64,000 nucleotides of DNA from positions 419,674 to 483,673 of the forward strand of contig NZ_DKIH01000013.1 of assembly GCF_002454115.1 (NCBI RefSeq), read 5' to 3'. Origin of the DNA: Sphingopyxis sp. UBA6723. Its GTDB lineage: Bacteria; Pseudomonadota; Alphaproteobacteria; Sphingomonadales; Sphingomonadaceae. Made by a program: the position numbers and the translations under genes. Shown one piece after another: positions 17,441 to 25,573 of the stretch; positions within the stretch are counted from its first letter, which is position 1, and each line of letters starts with the position of its first letter. Below the pieces are notes generated by a model, which did no database searches, was not told the DNA's origin, and saw nothing but the letters and a program-made list of their open reading frames with translations.

Positions 17441-18661
17441 TTGAACTATAACGACATCTTCGCTCGCGCGATCGACCGGCTGCACGAAGAGGGGCGCTAC
17501 CGCGTCTTCATCGACATTTTACGCAACCGCGGCGCATTTCCTAACGCGCGCTGCTTTGCCGGGCACAACGGGCCGAAGCCGATCACGGTGTGGTGCTCGA
17601 ACGATTATCTTGCGATGGGCCAGCATCCGAAAGTTGTCGAAGCGATGGAAGCGGCGTTGCACGACGTCGGCGCCGGTTCGGGCGGCACCCGCAACATCGG
17701 CGGCAACACCCATTATCACGTCGACCTCGAGCATGAGCTTGCCGACCTGCATGGCAAGGACGGCGCGCTGCTGTTCACCTCGGGCTATATCTCGAACGAA
17801 GCGACGCTCGGCACGCTCGGCAAATTGCTGCCCAACTGCATCATCTACTCGGACGAGCTCAACCACGCCTCGATGATCGCGGGCATCCGTAACTCGGGCT
17901 GCGAAAAGCGGGTGTGGCGCCACAACGATCTCGCGCATCTCGAAGAATTGATGGCGCAGGACGATCCCGAAGCGGCCAAGCTGATCGCGTTCGAGAGCGT
18001 CTATTCGATGGACGGCGACGTCGCGCCGATCCACGCAATCTGCGACCTCGCCGACAAATATAACGCGCTGACCTATTGCGACGAGGTCCATGCGGTTGGC
18101 ATGTACGGCCCGCGCGGCGGCGGCATTACCGACCGTGACGAAGCCGCCGACCGGGTGACGATTATCGAAGGTACGCTGGGCAAGGCGTTTGGCGTGATGG
18201 GCGGCTATATCGCCGCCGACAAGAATATCATCGATGTGATCCGCAGCTATGCGCCGGGCTTTATCTTTACCACCAGCCTGTCACCAGTGCTCGTTGCCGG
18301 GGTGCTGGCCAGCGTGCGCCACCTGAAGCAATCGAGCGCCGAGCGTGAGGCACAACAGGCCAACGCGGCCTACCTGAAGGCCTGCTTCCGCGATGCGGGA
18401 CTTCCGGTGATGGACTCGACGACGCACATTGTCCCGCTGATGGTCGGCGATCCGGTGCGCGCCAAGAAAATCAGCGACATCCTCCTCGCCGAATATGGCG
18501 TCTACGTCCAGCCGATCAACTTCCCGACCGTGCCGCGCGGAACCGAGCGGCTTCGGTTCACGCCGGGTCCGGCGCATGACGAAGCGATGATGCGTGAATT
18601 GACCACTGCGCTTGTCGAAATCTGGGGCCGGTTAGAGCTGGGGCTGGCGAAAGCCGCGTGA
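17441..18661 (+). CDS. hemA: 5-aminolevulinate synthase
   Basis: A 406-residue PLP enzyme condensing glycine and succinyl-CoA to 5-aminolevulinate, the alphaproteobacterial route into tetrapyrroles. The PLP lysine is Lys248 in [14 protein letters not shown], the position known in Rhodobacter [15 protein letters not shown] and the glycine loop [12 protein letters not shown] are intact. The start is TTG 17441: it gives the typical N-terminus [20 protein letters not shown], and no ATG exists before residue 59. GCGGGG lies upstream. The stop overlaps the nitroreductase GTG start. Confidence 0.95.
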   Translation: MNYNDIFARAIDRLHEEGRYRVFIDILRNRGAFPNARCFAGHNGPKPITVWCSNDYLAMGQHPKVVEAMEAALHDVGAGSGGTRNIGGNTHYHVDLEHELADLHGKDGALLFTSGYISNEATLGTLGKLLPNCIIYSDELNHASMIAGIRNSGCEKRVWRHNDLAHLEELMAQDDPEAAKLIAFESVYSMDGDVAPIHAICDLADKYNALTYCDEVHAVGMYGPRGGGITDRDEAADRVTIIEGTLGKAFGVMGGYIAADKNIIDVIRSYAPGFIFTTSLSPVLVAGVLASVRHLKQSSAEREAQQANAAYLKACFRDAGLPVMDSTTHIVPLMVGDPVRAKKISDILLAEYGVYVQPINFPTVPRGTERLRFTPGPAHDEAMMRELTTALVEIWGRLELGLAKAA

Positions 18662-19347
18662 GCGAGGCAGTCGGTTTTGACGATGTCGTGTTGGGGCGCC
18701 GCTCGATCCGCGGCTTCCTCGACAAGCCTGTCCCCAAAGAACTGATCGCGGAGATCATCGAGGTCGCGATGCGCGCGCCCTCATCCTATAACAATCAGTG
18801 CTGGAATTTTTCGGTCGTCACCGGCAAGCCGCTCGACGCGATCCGCCGCGGCAATACCGACGGCATTCTGGCTGGCAAACCCGACAGCCGCGAATTTCGG
18901 ACCTTTAACGTCGTTCCCGACGAACATCGCGGCCGCCAGATCGAGGTTGCCAAACAATTGTTTGGCGCGATGGGGATCGAGCGCGACGACAAGGACGGGC
19001 GACAGGATTGGGTGCTGCGCGGCTTTCGCCAGTTCGATGCGCCGGTCAGCATCGTTGTAACCTATGATCGCGTCCTGCTCGGCAGCGACATCGCGCCCTT
19101 CGATTGCGGCGCGGTGACCAATGCGCTGGTCAATGCCGCCTGGTCGCGCGGGCTGGGCTGCGTCATCAACAGCCAGGGCATCATGCAAAGCCCGGTGGTG
19201 CGCGAGCATGCGAGAATTCCCGACGATCAGGTGATCATGATCTGCGTCGCGATGGGCTGGCCCGACGACGATTTCCCCGCCAACGCCGTGGTGTCGAACC
19301 GAAAGAGCGTCGCCGATGCCGCACGCTTCGTGGGGTTCGAGGACTGA
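18658..19347 (+). CDS. Nitroreductase family FMN enzyme
   Basis: A 229-residue member of the NfnB/RdxA-like flavoprotein superfamily using FMN and NAD(P)H. The N-terminal FMN-phosphate motif RRSIRGF and the [10 protein letters not shown] segment (about residues 40-50) are typical, as is the C-terminal [13 protein letters not shown] stretch. The start GTG 18658 overlaps the hemA stop (GTGA), so the gene is translationally coupled to heme synthesis; a physiological link is possible but not shown. Substrate cannot be predicted from sequence. Confidence 0.85.
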   Translation: MSEAVGFDDVVLGRRSIRGFLDKPVPKELIAEIIEVAMRAPSSYNNQCWNFSVVTGKPLDAIRRGNTDGILAGKPDSREFRTFNVVPDEHRGRQIEVAKQLFGAMGIERDDKDGRQDWVLRGFRQFDAPVSIVVTYDRVLLGSDIAPFDCGAVTNALVNAAWSRGLGCVINSQGIMQSPVVREHARIPDDQVIMICVAMGWPDDDFPANAVVSNRKSVADAARFVGFED

Positions 19348-19367
19348 TCTGATCGGTCGCCGACAAT

Positions 19368-19400
19368 GCGGCCCGTCCCGGGAGGGAAAGGACGGACCGC
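19368..19400. terminator. Hairpin between convergent nitroreductase and fasciclin genes
   Basis: Arms GCGG-CCGTCC and GGACGG-CCGC, with one mismatch, close an 11-base loop between two convergent genes. There is no strong U-run, so termination efficiency is uncertain, but the placement suits a shared bidirectional terminator. Confidence 0.5.
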
Positions 19401-19420
19401 ACCTGTGCCGGACGAAGGGG

Positions 19421-19972
19421 TCAGCCCGGCAGCAAAACGCCATCGACGACGTGGATGACGCCGTTCGACTGCTTGACGTCGGCGATGGTGATCTGCGCCT
19501 TGCCGCCCTTGGCGTCGGTGACATACCATTTGCCGTCCTTGCCCCACACGGTCAGCTTGGCGCCCTGCACGGTCGTCAGCGTCGCCTTGCCGCCATTGGC
19601 CTGCGCATTGGCGGCCAGATCGGCGGCGGTCAGCGTGCCGGGCACGACGTGATAGGTCAGCACCGCGGTCAGCGTGCCCTTATTCTCCGGCTTCAGCAGC
19701 GTGTCGACAGTGCCGGCGGGCAGCTTGCCAAACGCGGCGTTGGTGGGTGCGAACACCGTGAACGGGCCGGGGCTGGCGAGCGTGTCAACGAGCCCGGCGG
19801 CCTGCACAGCGGCGACCAGCGTCGTATGATCTTTTGAATTGACGGCATTTTCGACGATATTCTTGGTTTCGTACATCGCGGCACCGCCGACCATCGGGTT
19901 CGCCAGCGCAACGCCGCCCCCGGCAACCATCATCAAAGCAGCGAGCGACGCGGAAAGTTTGGAAAGTTTCAT
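19421..19972 (-). CDS. Secreted fasciclin (FAS1) domain protein
   Basis: A 183-residue protein with a signal peptide (MKLSKLSASLAALMM, cut near ALA at residue 24) and a single FAS1 domain. Its H1 and H2 boxes are visible as FTVFAPTNAAFGKLP and NGVIHVVDGVLLP. FAS1 domains act in cell-surface adhesion or ligand binding. It sits 3' of the ECF sigma and anti-sigma genes on the same strand, a pairing known from Mycobacterium SigK/RskA and the fasciclin proteins MPT70/MPT83. An AGAGGA ribosome-binding site precedes ATG 19972. Confidence 0.88.
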   Translation of the reverse strand: MKLSKLSASLAALMMVAGGGVALANPMVGGAAMYETKNIVENAVNSKDHTTLVAAVQAAGLVDTLASPGPFTVFAPTNAAFGKLPAGTVDTLLKPENKGTLTAVLTYHVVPGTLTAADLAANAQANGGKATLTTVQGAKLTVWGKDGKWYVTDAKGGKAQITIADVKQSNGVIHVVDGVLLPG

Positions 19973-20058
19973 GATACGATCCTCTGGTTTCTGGCACCCC
20001 GGAAATGTGGAATGCGGCGCAGCTACGGCGGCACCCCGTTACCGGATGCACAGAAAGA

Positions 20059-20766
20059 TCAGATCGTGATGATTTTTCCCGACGCGACCGCGGCGCCGCT
20101 CGGTGCCGGGTGCGGGGTCTTCGACACCGGCTCCATCGTGATCGCCAGCGTCGCGCCTTCGGTCATGAGCAGGCGGTGCGGCGGCGGCATCGTCATTTCG
20201 GCCTCGCCCGCATGGCCGATCTGCCCGAGTGAGACGGGCGTGCCGCCTTCGGGGATGACCCACAGTTCTGGCGCGAGCGCGCCGGGCTCGAAGCCATGGA
20301 TACGCAGCTGCATCAAGCCATTGCTCTGATTATAGCGCGCGAGCACCAGCGGCCCCGCCGCATCGCTTTCGATCCGCGCCACCGCGAGCTGCGGTGCGGC
20401 GGGCGCGGGCGTCGGCACAGGCCGTGTGATCAGCACCAGCGCCAGCGCCGCCGCGACGGCGCCCGACAGCAGCGCCCCGGTGCGCCACCGGCGCAGGCGC
20501 GTTTCGATTGCCGTGACCTTGTCGGCGGGCGCATCCGCCAGTTGCCGTTCGATCCCGCTCCACACCGCAGCGCCCGGCTGCGCGTCGGCCCATTCGCCGT
20601 GCAGCGGCGCCAGCTTCGCCTCCCACGCCGCGACCAGCGCCGCGAAGGCGGGATCGCTGAGCGAAAGGCGCAGCGCATCGGCGCGCGCCTGCCCTTCGAG
20701 CAGGCCAAGCGCCAGTTCGGCGGCGAGCGCGTCGCGCTCCTCGGCGGGCGTCAGATGGTCATCCAT
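20059..20766 (-). CDS. RskA-type anti-sigma factor
   Basis: A 235-residue membrane protein. An N-terminal cytoplasmic helical domain (DDHLTPAEERDALAAEL, then the GLLEG-type anti-sigma region) is followed by one transmembrane segment (about residues 97-115, GALLSGAVAAALALVLITR) and a periplasmic RskA/anti-sigma-K domain (ELWVIPEGGTPVSLGQIG; TEGATLAITMEPV). It should hold the adjacent ECF sigma factor inactive. ATG 20766 overlaps the sigma gene's end by 8 bases; a TTG at 20772 is also in frame but less likely. Confidence 0.88.
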   Translation of the reverse strand: MDDHLTPAEERDALAAELALGLLEGQARADALRLSLSDPAFAALVAAWEAKLAPLHGEWADAQPGAAVWSGIERQLADAPADKVTAIETRLRRWRTGALLSGAVAAALALVLITRPVPTPAPAAPQLAVARIESDAAGPLVLARYNQSNGLMQLRIHGFEPGALAPELWVIPEGGTPVSLGQIGHAGEAEMTMPPPHRLLMTEGATLAITMEPVSKTPHPAPSGAAVASGKIITI

Positions 20767-21382
20767 CGCCAAGGCAATCCTTCAGGCGCAGCAACCCGCG
20801 CCGTATCCAGCTTTTCATCGTCCCCAGCGGCACATTTTCGCGTTCGGCCAGCTCGGCATAGGTCGATCCGTCAAAAAAGGCGGCGCGGATCGACGCGCGG
20901 CTTCGTTCTTCGAGTTCATCCAGACAATGGTGGAGCCGCTCGCCCTCCTCCGCCGCGACCAACGACTGGTCCGCAAGCGGGCTGTCGTCGGCCACCGCAA
21001 AGGCCGCCTGTTCGGGTAAGGTGTCGCGCACCGTCCGCCCGGCAACCGACCGCCGCCAGTCGATCGCGCCATTGCGCGCGATCGTCGCCAGCCAGGTGAT
21101 CGGGCTGGCGCGCGCGGCATCGAACTGCCCCGCCCGCTCCCACACCTTGATATAGACGGTCTGCAAAACATCCTCCGCGCTGGCCCTCTCGCCACAGATA
21201 CGGAGGCAGATTCCAAATAGTTTCGCGGCGGTCATGTCATAGACCCGGCGCAATGCCGCGCGGTCGCCGCGCCCGACGGCGGTCAGCGCCGCCGTCAGCT
21301 GCGCGCGCGCCTCGTCTGCGCCTGATGACCATTGCGTGCCGTCCACACCGTCAAGTCGTAGAGAGATGACGGGAATATTCAA
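20759..21382 (-). CDS. ECF-family RNA polymerase sigma factor (SigK-like)
   Basis: About 207 residues. Region 2 (LFGICLRICGERASAEDVLQ, then ITWLATIARNGAIDWRR) and region 4 (YAELAERENVPLGTMKSW, then IRRGLLRLKDCL) are intact. It is followed by an overlapping RskA-type anti-sigma gene and then a fasciclin gene, which suggests it drives surface-protein and stress genes including its own operon. No ATG fits the start: TTG 21382 overlaps the upstream GNAT stop as TTGA and is my choice; a GTG about 11 codons later is an alternative. The promoter it recognises is not identifiable here. Confidence 0.87.
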   Translation of the reverse strand: MNIPVISLRLDGVDGTQWSSGADEARAQLTAALTAVGRGDRAALRRVYDMTAAKLFGICLRICGERASAEDVLQTVYIKVWERAGQFDAARASPITWLATIARNGAIDWRRSVAGRTVRDTLPEQAAFAVADDSPLADQSLVAAEEGERLHHCLDELEERSRASIRAAFFDGSTYAELAERENVPLGTMKSWIRRGLLRLKDCLGDG

Positions 21383-21975
21383 GCGGCGGACGCCCGCATC
21401 ATGCCCCAAAAATGCGGCCCACCCCCCGGCACGTCCCATTCAACCTGCGTGACAAAGCCCAGACGCTCATAAAGCGGCACATTTTCCGGGGTCGCGGTTT
21501 CCAGCCAGCACGGCAGTCCTTCGGCGTCAGCGACCGCGGTTTGCGCGCGGATGATCCGCCCGCCATGTCCTTTACCCTGATGTGCGGTGCGCACCCCGAC
21601 ATAATGGAGGTACCAGAATCCTCCCTTGGGACGATGCGCATCGATGCCGCCTTGCACCTTCAGCCCACGCGGCAAGGCGGTGCCGAAGGTCGCGATCAGC
21701 GGCAGAACGGTGCGCAGGAATTCCAGCGTCCCGCCATGCGCCTGCCCCGGTGCGCGCCACAGTGCCGCCGCTTCGTCTCCGGCGGAGCGCAGCGCGACGC
21801 CAGCGCGCATGTCGGCCGGAACGAGGGTGCGGAACAGGCTGCGCAGCGCGGACGCGCGATGGTCGGGGTCGGGCAATATCCACGACAGCGCCGGGTCGGT
21901 CTGGAACGCTTGCGCCAGTGTTTCGACGACGCCCGCGGCTTCGGTGAGTCGCACCGGCAGAATAGTTTGGATCAT
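21379..21975 (-). CDS. GNAT-family N-acetyltransferase
   Basis: A 198-residue acetyl-CoA-dependent acyltransferase. The acetyl-CoA pyrophosphate loop is VRTAHQGKGHGGRI, followed by WLETATPENVPLYERLGFV, the common C-terminal element of small-molecule GNATs. The start at 21975 (MIQTILPVRL) is more plausible than one 15 codons upstream. Its stop overlaps the sigma-factor TTG, so it may be the first gene of the sigma operon; the substrate is unknown. Confidence 0.82.
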   Translation of the reverse strand: MIQTILPVRLTEAAGVVETLAQAFQTDPALSWILPDPDHRASALRSLFRTLVPADMRAGVALRSAGDEAAALWRAPGQAHGGTLEFLRTVLPLIATFGTALPRGLKVQGGIDAHRPKGGFWYLHYVGVRTAHQGKGHGGRIIRAQTAVADAEGLPCWLETATPENVPLYERLGFVTQVEWDVPGGGPHFWGMMRASAA

Positions 21976-22023
21976 CGCGCCTCCGGTGCCGAACGGAGCA
22001 GGCGACGCGCCGTTTGGCAAGGG

Positions 22024-22683
22024 TTAGCGCAGCCGTTTCTCAAGCCGCAATGACCACGCATAGTCCCGGTAAAGCCGGGCCACCGCCAATTGCCCGCCGA
22101 CGTCGTTTGCGACCTCACGCGCCGCCTCGACCAGCAAAGCGCGCGGCGCGACGTGAAAGCGTGCCAGCCAGCCGAACAACGCCGCGCGGAACCATGCCGG
22201 CATTTGCTCCTGCTGGCCGAAATCAATGATATGCAGCGCGCCATTGGGCGACAAATGGCGCACCGCCTCGCGGATCGCGCCCTGCCAGTCGGGAATCATC
22301 GACAGCGTATAGCTTTGGAAAATCCGATCAAAGCTGGGGATGCGAAACAGGATTTTCGGATCGAAGTCCGTGGCGTCACCCTGGGCAACGCGGATTCTTT
22401 GACTCAACCCGGCGCGTGCGATTGATGCGCGGGCGGTTTTCAGCATCTCATTGGAAATGTCGATGCCATAGAAATGCGCTCCGGGCCAACAGCGCGCCGC
22501 GGCGATCAGGTTGCGCCCGGTACCGCAGCCGATTTCGAGCACATGCGCGCCCGGCTGCGGTCCCAGTTCATCGATCAACCGGTCGCGGCCGAGCAAATAA
22601 TATTTGCGCGTCAGGTCATAGATATGACGCTGGCCGCGATACACCCCGTCCATGCGCGCGGCGTGCCCCTCCCCCGTCGCCAT
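22024..22683 (-). CDS. btaB: Betaine lipid N-methyltransferase BtaB
   Basis: A 219-residue class I SAM-dependent methyltransferase with motif I HVLEIGCGTGRNL and post-I FYGIDISNEML. Taken alone the substrate would be open, but the gene lies two bases after a clear btaA and has the BtaB-type N-terminus MDGVYRGQRHIYDLTRKYYL. BtaB trimethylates diacylglycerylhomoserine to the betaine lipid DGTS at the membrane. The short gap implies one transcript with btaA. Confidence 0.88.
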   Translation of the reverse strand: MATGEGHAARMDGVYRGQRHIYDLTRKYYLLGRDRLIDELGPQPGAHVLEIGCGTGRNLIAAARCWPGAHFYGIDISNEMLKTARASIARAGLSQRIRVAQGDATDFDPKILFRIPSFDRIFQSYTLSMIPDWQGAIREAVRHLSPNGALHIIDFGQQEQMPAWFRAALFGWLARFHVAPRALLVEAAREVANDVGGQLAVARLYRDYAWSLRLEKRLR

Positions 22684-22685
22684 GG

Positions 22686-23903
22686 TCAGTCTTTCAGGAT
22701 GTAGAGATGAACCCCGCCGTAAATGGCCGACCGGTCGCGCCGGGTGTAGCCCCGCGATTCAGCGGCGCGATAGTCCCAGCGGTCGAGCAGCGTCTCCGGC
22801 AGGCGTCCGGGCAGCAGGCTGGGTTCGGCGGCGGTGCGGAACAGCACGCGCGCGCCGGGCCGGGCGGTGCGCGTGACCTCGGCCCACAGCGCGGTGAGCT
22901 GAGCATCGCTCATCCAGTCCTGCGCATCGAGGAAGATATAGCGGTCGAAGCTGGCTGCATCGGCGGCGGCAAGCATGTCGGTCATGTTCGCGTGCAGCAT
23001 CGTCACACGCGCGGCCCGGTCCTTGACCGCGTCATAATGGGCCGGTTGAAGATAGGGGGGCAGCGACGCCGCCGAACCCCTGCCATAGCGGCGCCCAAAC
23101 GCCTGCCAGGCAAAATAATTATCTTCGAGCGGAAAGTCGCACGCCAGCTTTTCCAGCCGCGCCCGCAGCACGTCGGCCATCGGCTTGCCTCCGGCAAGCG
23201 CGTCATATTGCGCAGGCGGAATGCCCAGCCCGAAAAGTGACGAGCGCTGGTCGGTGATCCAGCGAATGAACTTGCGGTCGAAAAACGGGGCCAACTTCGT
23301 GTTGAAAATCACTCGCTGCTCCTCGATCGTCTTTGCTTCGAGGAATTGGCGCAGATCGATCCGGTGCATCCGCGCCACCATATGTGCTAAGCCAATGAAG
23401 CTGCCGAGCAGGCCGCGCTTGTACAGCCCGTGCGCGAAGCCGTTGATACGGCGACGCCCGACCAGGTCGCGTCCCTCCCAATAGCGGCGGCTGACCTCAT
23501 CGAGGTGCGGTCGGACAAAATCGCGATAGGCGGCAATGTTGGCGCCGTTGTCGGCGTCCGCGAAAAAGCGATGCAAACTATCGTGGTCGGGGAGCCGCTG
23601 GATCGCGATACGCTTGAGATGGTTCAGCGCCACATGCGCGGTGTTCAGATCGACCGCAACAATCTCCGCCGGACCGGCGGTCAGATAGGAAAAGACGTTG
23701 CAGCCGCCGCTGGCGATCGTAGCGATTCGATTGCCCGGCTCGATCGCCAGCGCCTCCATGTCGACGACCGGGTCCTCCCATATTTGCGCATAAACCAAGC
23801 CCTTGAACGCGAACGCGAATGCCCGGTCGAGCAGGCGCTGTTTGTGTCCGGCATCCTCGCGGACGACGGCGGCGGCTATTTTCTGGTTGGGCTGGCTGGC
23901 CAT
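22686..23903 (-). CDS. btaA: Diacylglycerol 3-amino-3-carboxypropyl transferase BtaA
   Basis: A 405-residue DUF3419 protein. It transfers the 3-amino-3-carboxypropyl group of SAM to diacylglycerol, giving diacylglycerylhomoserine, the first step of betaine-lipid synthesis. Family hallmarks are QIWEDPVVDMEAL, a SAM fold IATIASGGCNVFSYL with VDLN, the later FDRYIFLDAQDWM, and the C-terminal IYGGVHLYIL. GGGAG lies before ATG 23903. These genes are typically phosphate-starvation induced; a Pho-box-like sequence lies 74 bases upstream. Confidence 0.93.
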   Translation of the reverse strand: MASQPNQKIAAAVVREDAGHKQRLLDRAFAFAFKGLVYAQIWEDPVVDMEALAIEPGNRIATIASGGCNVFSYLTAGPAEIVAVDLNTAHVALNHLKRIAIQRLPDHDSLHRFFADADNGANIAAYRDFVRPHLDEVSRRYWEGRDLVGRRRINGFAHGLYKRGLLGSFIGLAHMVARMHRIDLRQFLEAKTIEEQRVIFNTKLAPFFDRKFIRWITDQRSSLFGLGIPPAQYDALAGGKPMADVLRARLEKLACDFPLEDNYFAWQAFGRRYGRGSAASLPPYLQPAHYDAVKDRAARVTMLHANMTDMLAAADAASFDRYIFLDAQDWMSDAQLTALWAEVTRTARPGARVLFRTAAEPSLLPGRLPETLLDRWDYRAAESRGYTRRDRSAIYGGVHLYILKD

Positions 23904-23976
23904 ATATGGGGCTCCCGGGTCAAGGTAGATCCCGGTCGCCGATGACAGCGGTTCGTGCGATTTTCGCGAAGAATTG

Positions 23977-23994
23977 GTGACATTCCGGCGACAG
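23977..23994 (-). promoter_or_regulatory. Candidate Pho box upstream of btaA
   Basis: Read on the btaA strand the site is CTGTCGC-CGGA-ATGTCAC: two 7-base direct repeats separated by 4 bases, the geometry of a PhoB site (CTGTCAT repeats), matching the consensus at 10 of 14 positions but with a GC-rich spacer. A further perfect CTGTCAT half-site lies at 23942-23948. PhoB control of btaA is known in other alphaproteobacteria. Confidence 0.4.
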
Positions 23995-24025
23995 CGATAA
24001 ATAAACTATCGCCGGATAGTCATCT

Positions 24026-24463
24026 TCAATCGCGGCAATAACCCTCGCCATCCTTGACCTTCAGGCAATCTTTCTTGCCCGCCAGATATTTCAGGCCGGT
24101 CGCGTCGCCGGTCGAAGCCGCGAGCGTCAGGGTTTCGGCACCGCGCGCGAACGTGATGCCGCCCTCGCTGTCGGCGCCGTCATAGGTGCCTTTGGTGTCG
24201 AGGTCCGACTGCATCTCGAGCTTGTACTTGCCGGGCTCAGCCGCGGTGATCGTGACATACATGCCCTCGACCCCGGTCCATTTGCCCGCCCACGCCGCAT
24301 AGCGGTGCGCCGCGGCAGCGGTGGCTTCAGCGCCTTCGGACGGCGCAGTCTCGACCGGCACTTCGGTTGTGGTCGTGTCGGCGGGCGCGGGTGCCTCGGC
24401 CTTTTCGCATCCGGTCAGCAACACCAGCGCCGCTGCACTGGCCAGAATCACGCTCTTTTGCAT
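24026..24463 (-). CDS. Small lipoprotein of unknown function
   Basis: A 145-residue lipoprotein. The signal peptide MQKSVILASAAALVLLTGC ends in a lipobox LTGC with Cys19 as the acylation site, then a Pro/Thr/Glu-rich linker and a compact beta-rich domain (WAGKWTGVEGMYVTITAAE; LKYLAGKKDCLKVKDGEGYC). AAGGAGAAG precedes ATG 24463. The frame stays open far upstream but overlaps the dehydratase gene. I do not recognise a named family; it lies 56 bases 3' of the threonine dehydratase gene. Confidence 0.75.
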   Translation of the reverse strand: MQKSVILASAAALVLLTGCEKAEAPAPADTTTTEVPVETAPSEGAEATAAAAHRYAAWAGKWTGVEGMYVTITAAEPGKYKLEMQSDLDTKGTYDGADSEGGITFARGAETLTLAASTGDATGLKYLAGKKDCLKVKDGEGYCRD

Positions 24464-24519
24464 CTTGCTTCTCCTTCGCCGTTCCAACGCACCAATTGGA
24501 GCAGATATTCCGTTCGGCG

Positions 24520-25509
24520 TCACCCGGCGATTATCTCGGCATAAAGCTCCGGGTCGACATTGCCTCCCGACAAAGTGACCAATGTTGCGTCGCCCAACTC
24601 GACCTTGCCGGCGAGCACCGCGGCCAGCGCAGCCGCGCCGCCGGGCTCGACGACCAGATGCAGGCGCTCGAACGCGACGCGCATCGCGTGGCGCACTTCC
24701 TCGCGGGTCACGACAACCCCGCGCACCCGACGCGCTTGCAGCACCGCGAAATTGATCGGCCAAGTCTGCGGGGTCTGCAACGCGTCGCATTCGGTCGGAT
24801 AGGCCAGATCCTCGACCCACAGGATTTCGCCAGCCGCTAGCGAGCGCGTCACATCGTCCCAGCCTTCGGGTTCTACCGCGACGATCTCGGCATCGGGACA
24901 GGCGAGCGCCAGCCCCGCCGACAATCCGCCGCCGCCGCAGCAAGCGATCACCTTGTCGGGTCCAGCAATCCCGCGCGCCGCCAGCTGCGCCCGCGCCTCG
25001 ATCCCGGCGCTCCCCTGCCCCTCGATGATCCACGGATCGCCATAGGCATGAACCAATGTCCCGCCGCTCGCTTCGAGCAATTTCGCCGCCACCGCGTCGC
25101 GCGATTCGGTCACGCGGTCGTACAGCACCACCTCGGCGCCCAGCGCCCGCGTTGCTGCCAGCTTCATCTTGGGCGCATTGCTCGGCATCACGATCGTCGC
25201 GGGGATACCCAGTCGCTTCGCCGCCCAGGCGACCCCCTGCGCATGATTGCCGCTCGACACCCCGACCACTCCTGCCGCCGCTTGCTCGGGCGTCAGATCG
25301 GTCAGCCGGTGCCAGGCGCCGCGGATCTTGAAGGCGCCGACGGGTTGCAGGCATTCGGCTTTGCACCAGATCGTCCGCCCATTGACCTCCATCGGCAACA
25401 GCGGCGTTTGCGGAAGCAGCGCAGCGACTTTCGCCGCGGCGCGTTCGACACCCGCGAGCGTGGGTGCGCGGTTCGGGTCGAGCAAGGGATCGGGGCTTTG
25501 CTGTGTCAT
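24520..25509 (-). CDS. Threonine/serine dehydratase, catabolic type
   Basis: A 329-residue fold-type II PLP enzyme deaminating threonine (and serine) to the 2-oxo acid. The PLP lysine is Lys61 in PVGAFKIRGA; the substrate loop SSGNHAQGVAWAA and the phosphate-binding glycine loop CCGGGGLSAGLA are intact. There is no C-terminal ACT regulatory domain, so it is like catabolic TdcB or serine racemase rather than biosynthetic IlvA. AGGA lies upstream of ATG 25509. It is divergent from the carboxyspermidine dehydrogenase gene. Confidence 0.87.
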   Translation of the reverse strand: MTQQSPDPLLDPNRAPTLAGVERAAAKVAALLPQTPLLPMEVNGRTIWCKAECLQPVGAFKIRGAWHRLTDLTPEQAAAGVVGVSSGNHAQGVAWAAKRLGIPATIVMPSNAPKMKLAATRALGAEVVLYDRVTESRDAVAAKLLEASGGTLVHAYGDPWIIEGQGSAGIEARAQLAARGIAGPDKVIACCGGGGLSAGLALACPDAEIVAVEPEGWDDVTRSLAAGEILWVEDLAYPTECDALQTPQTWPINFAVLQARRVRGVVVTREEVRHAMRVAFERLHLVVEPGGAAALAAVLAGKVELGDATLVTLSGGNVDPELYAEIIAG

Positions 25510-25573
25510 GGCTTCGTCCTATAGGGCCGGGCATACATGACAAGCCGCATAGGTAGGCGCAGGAGATTTTTCG

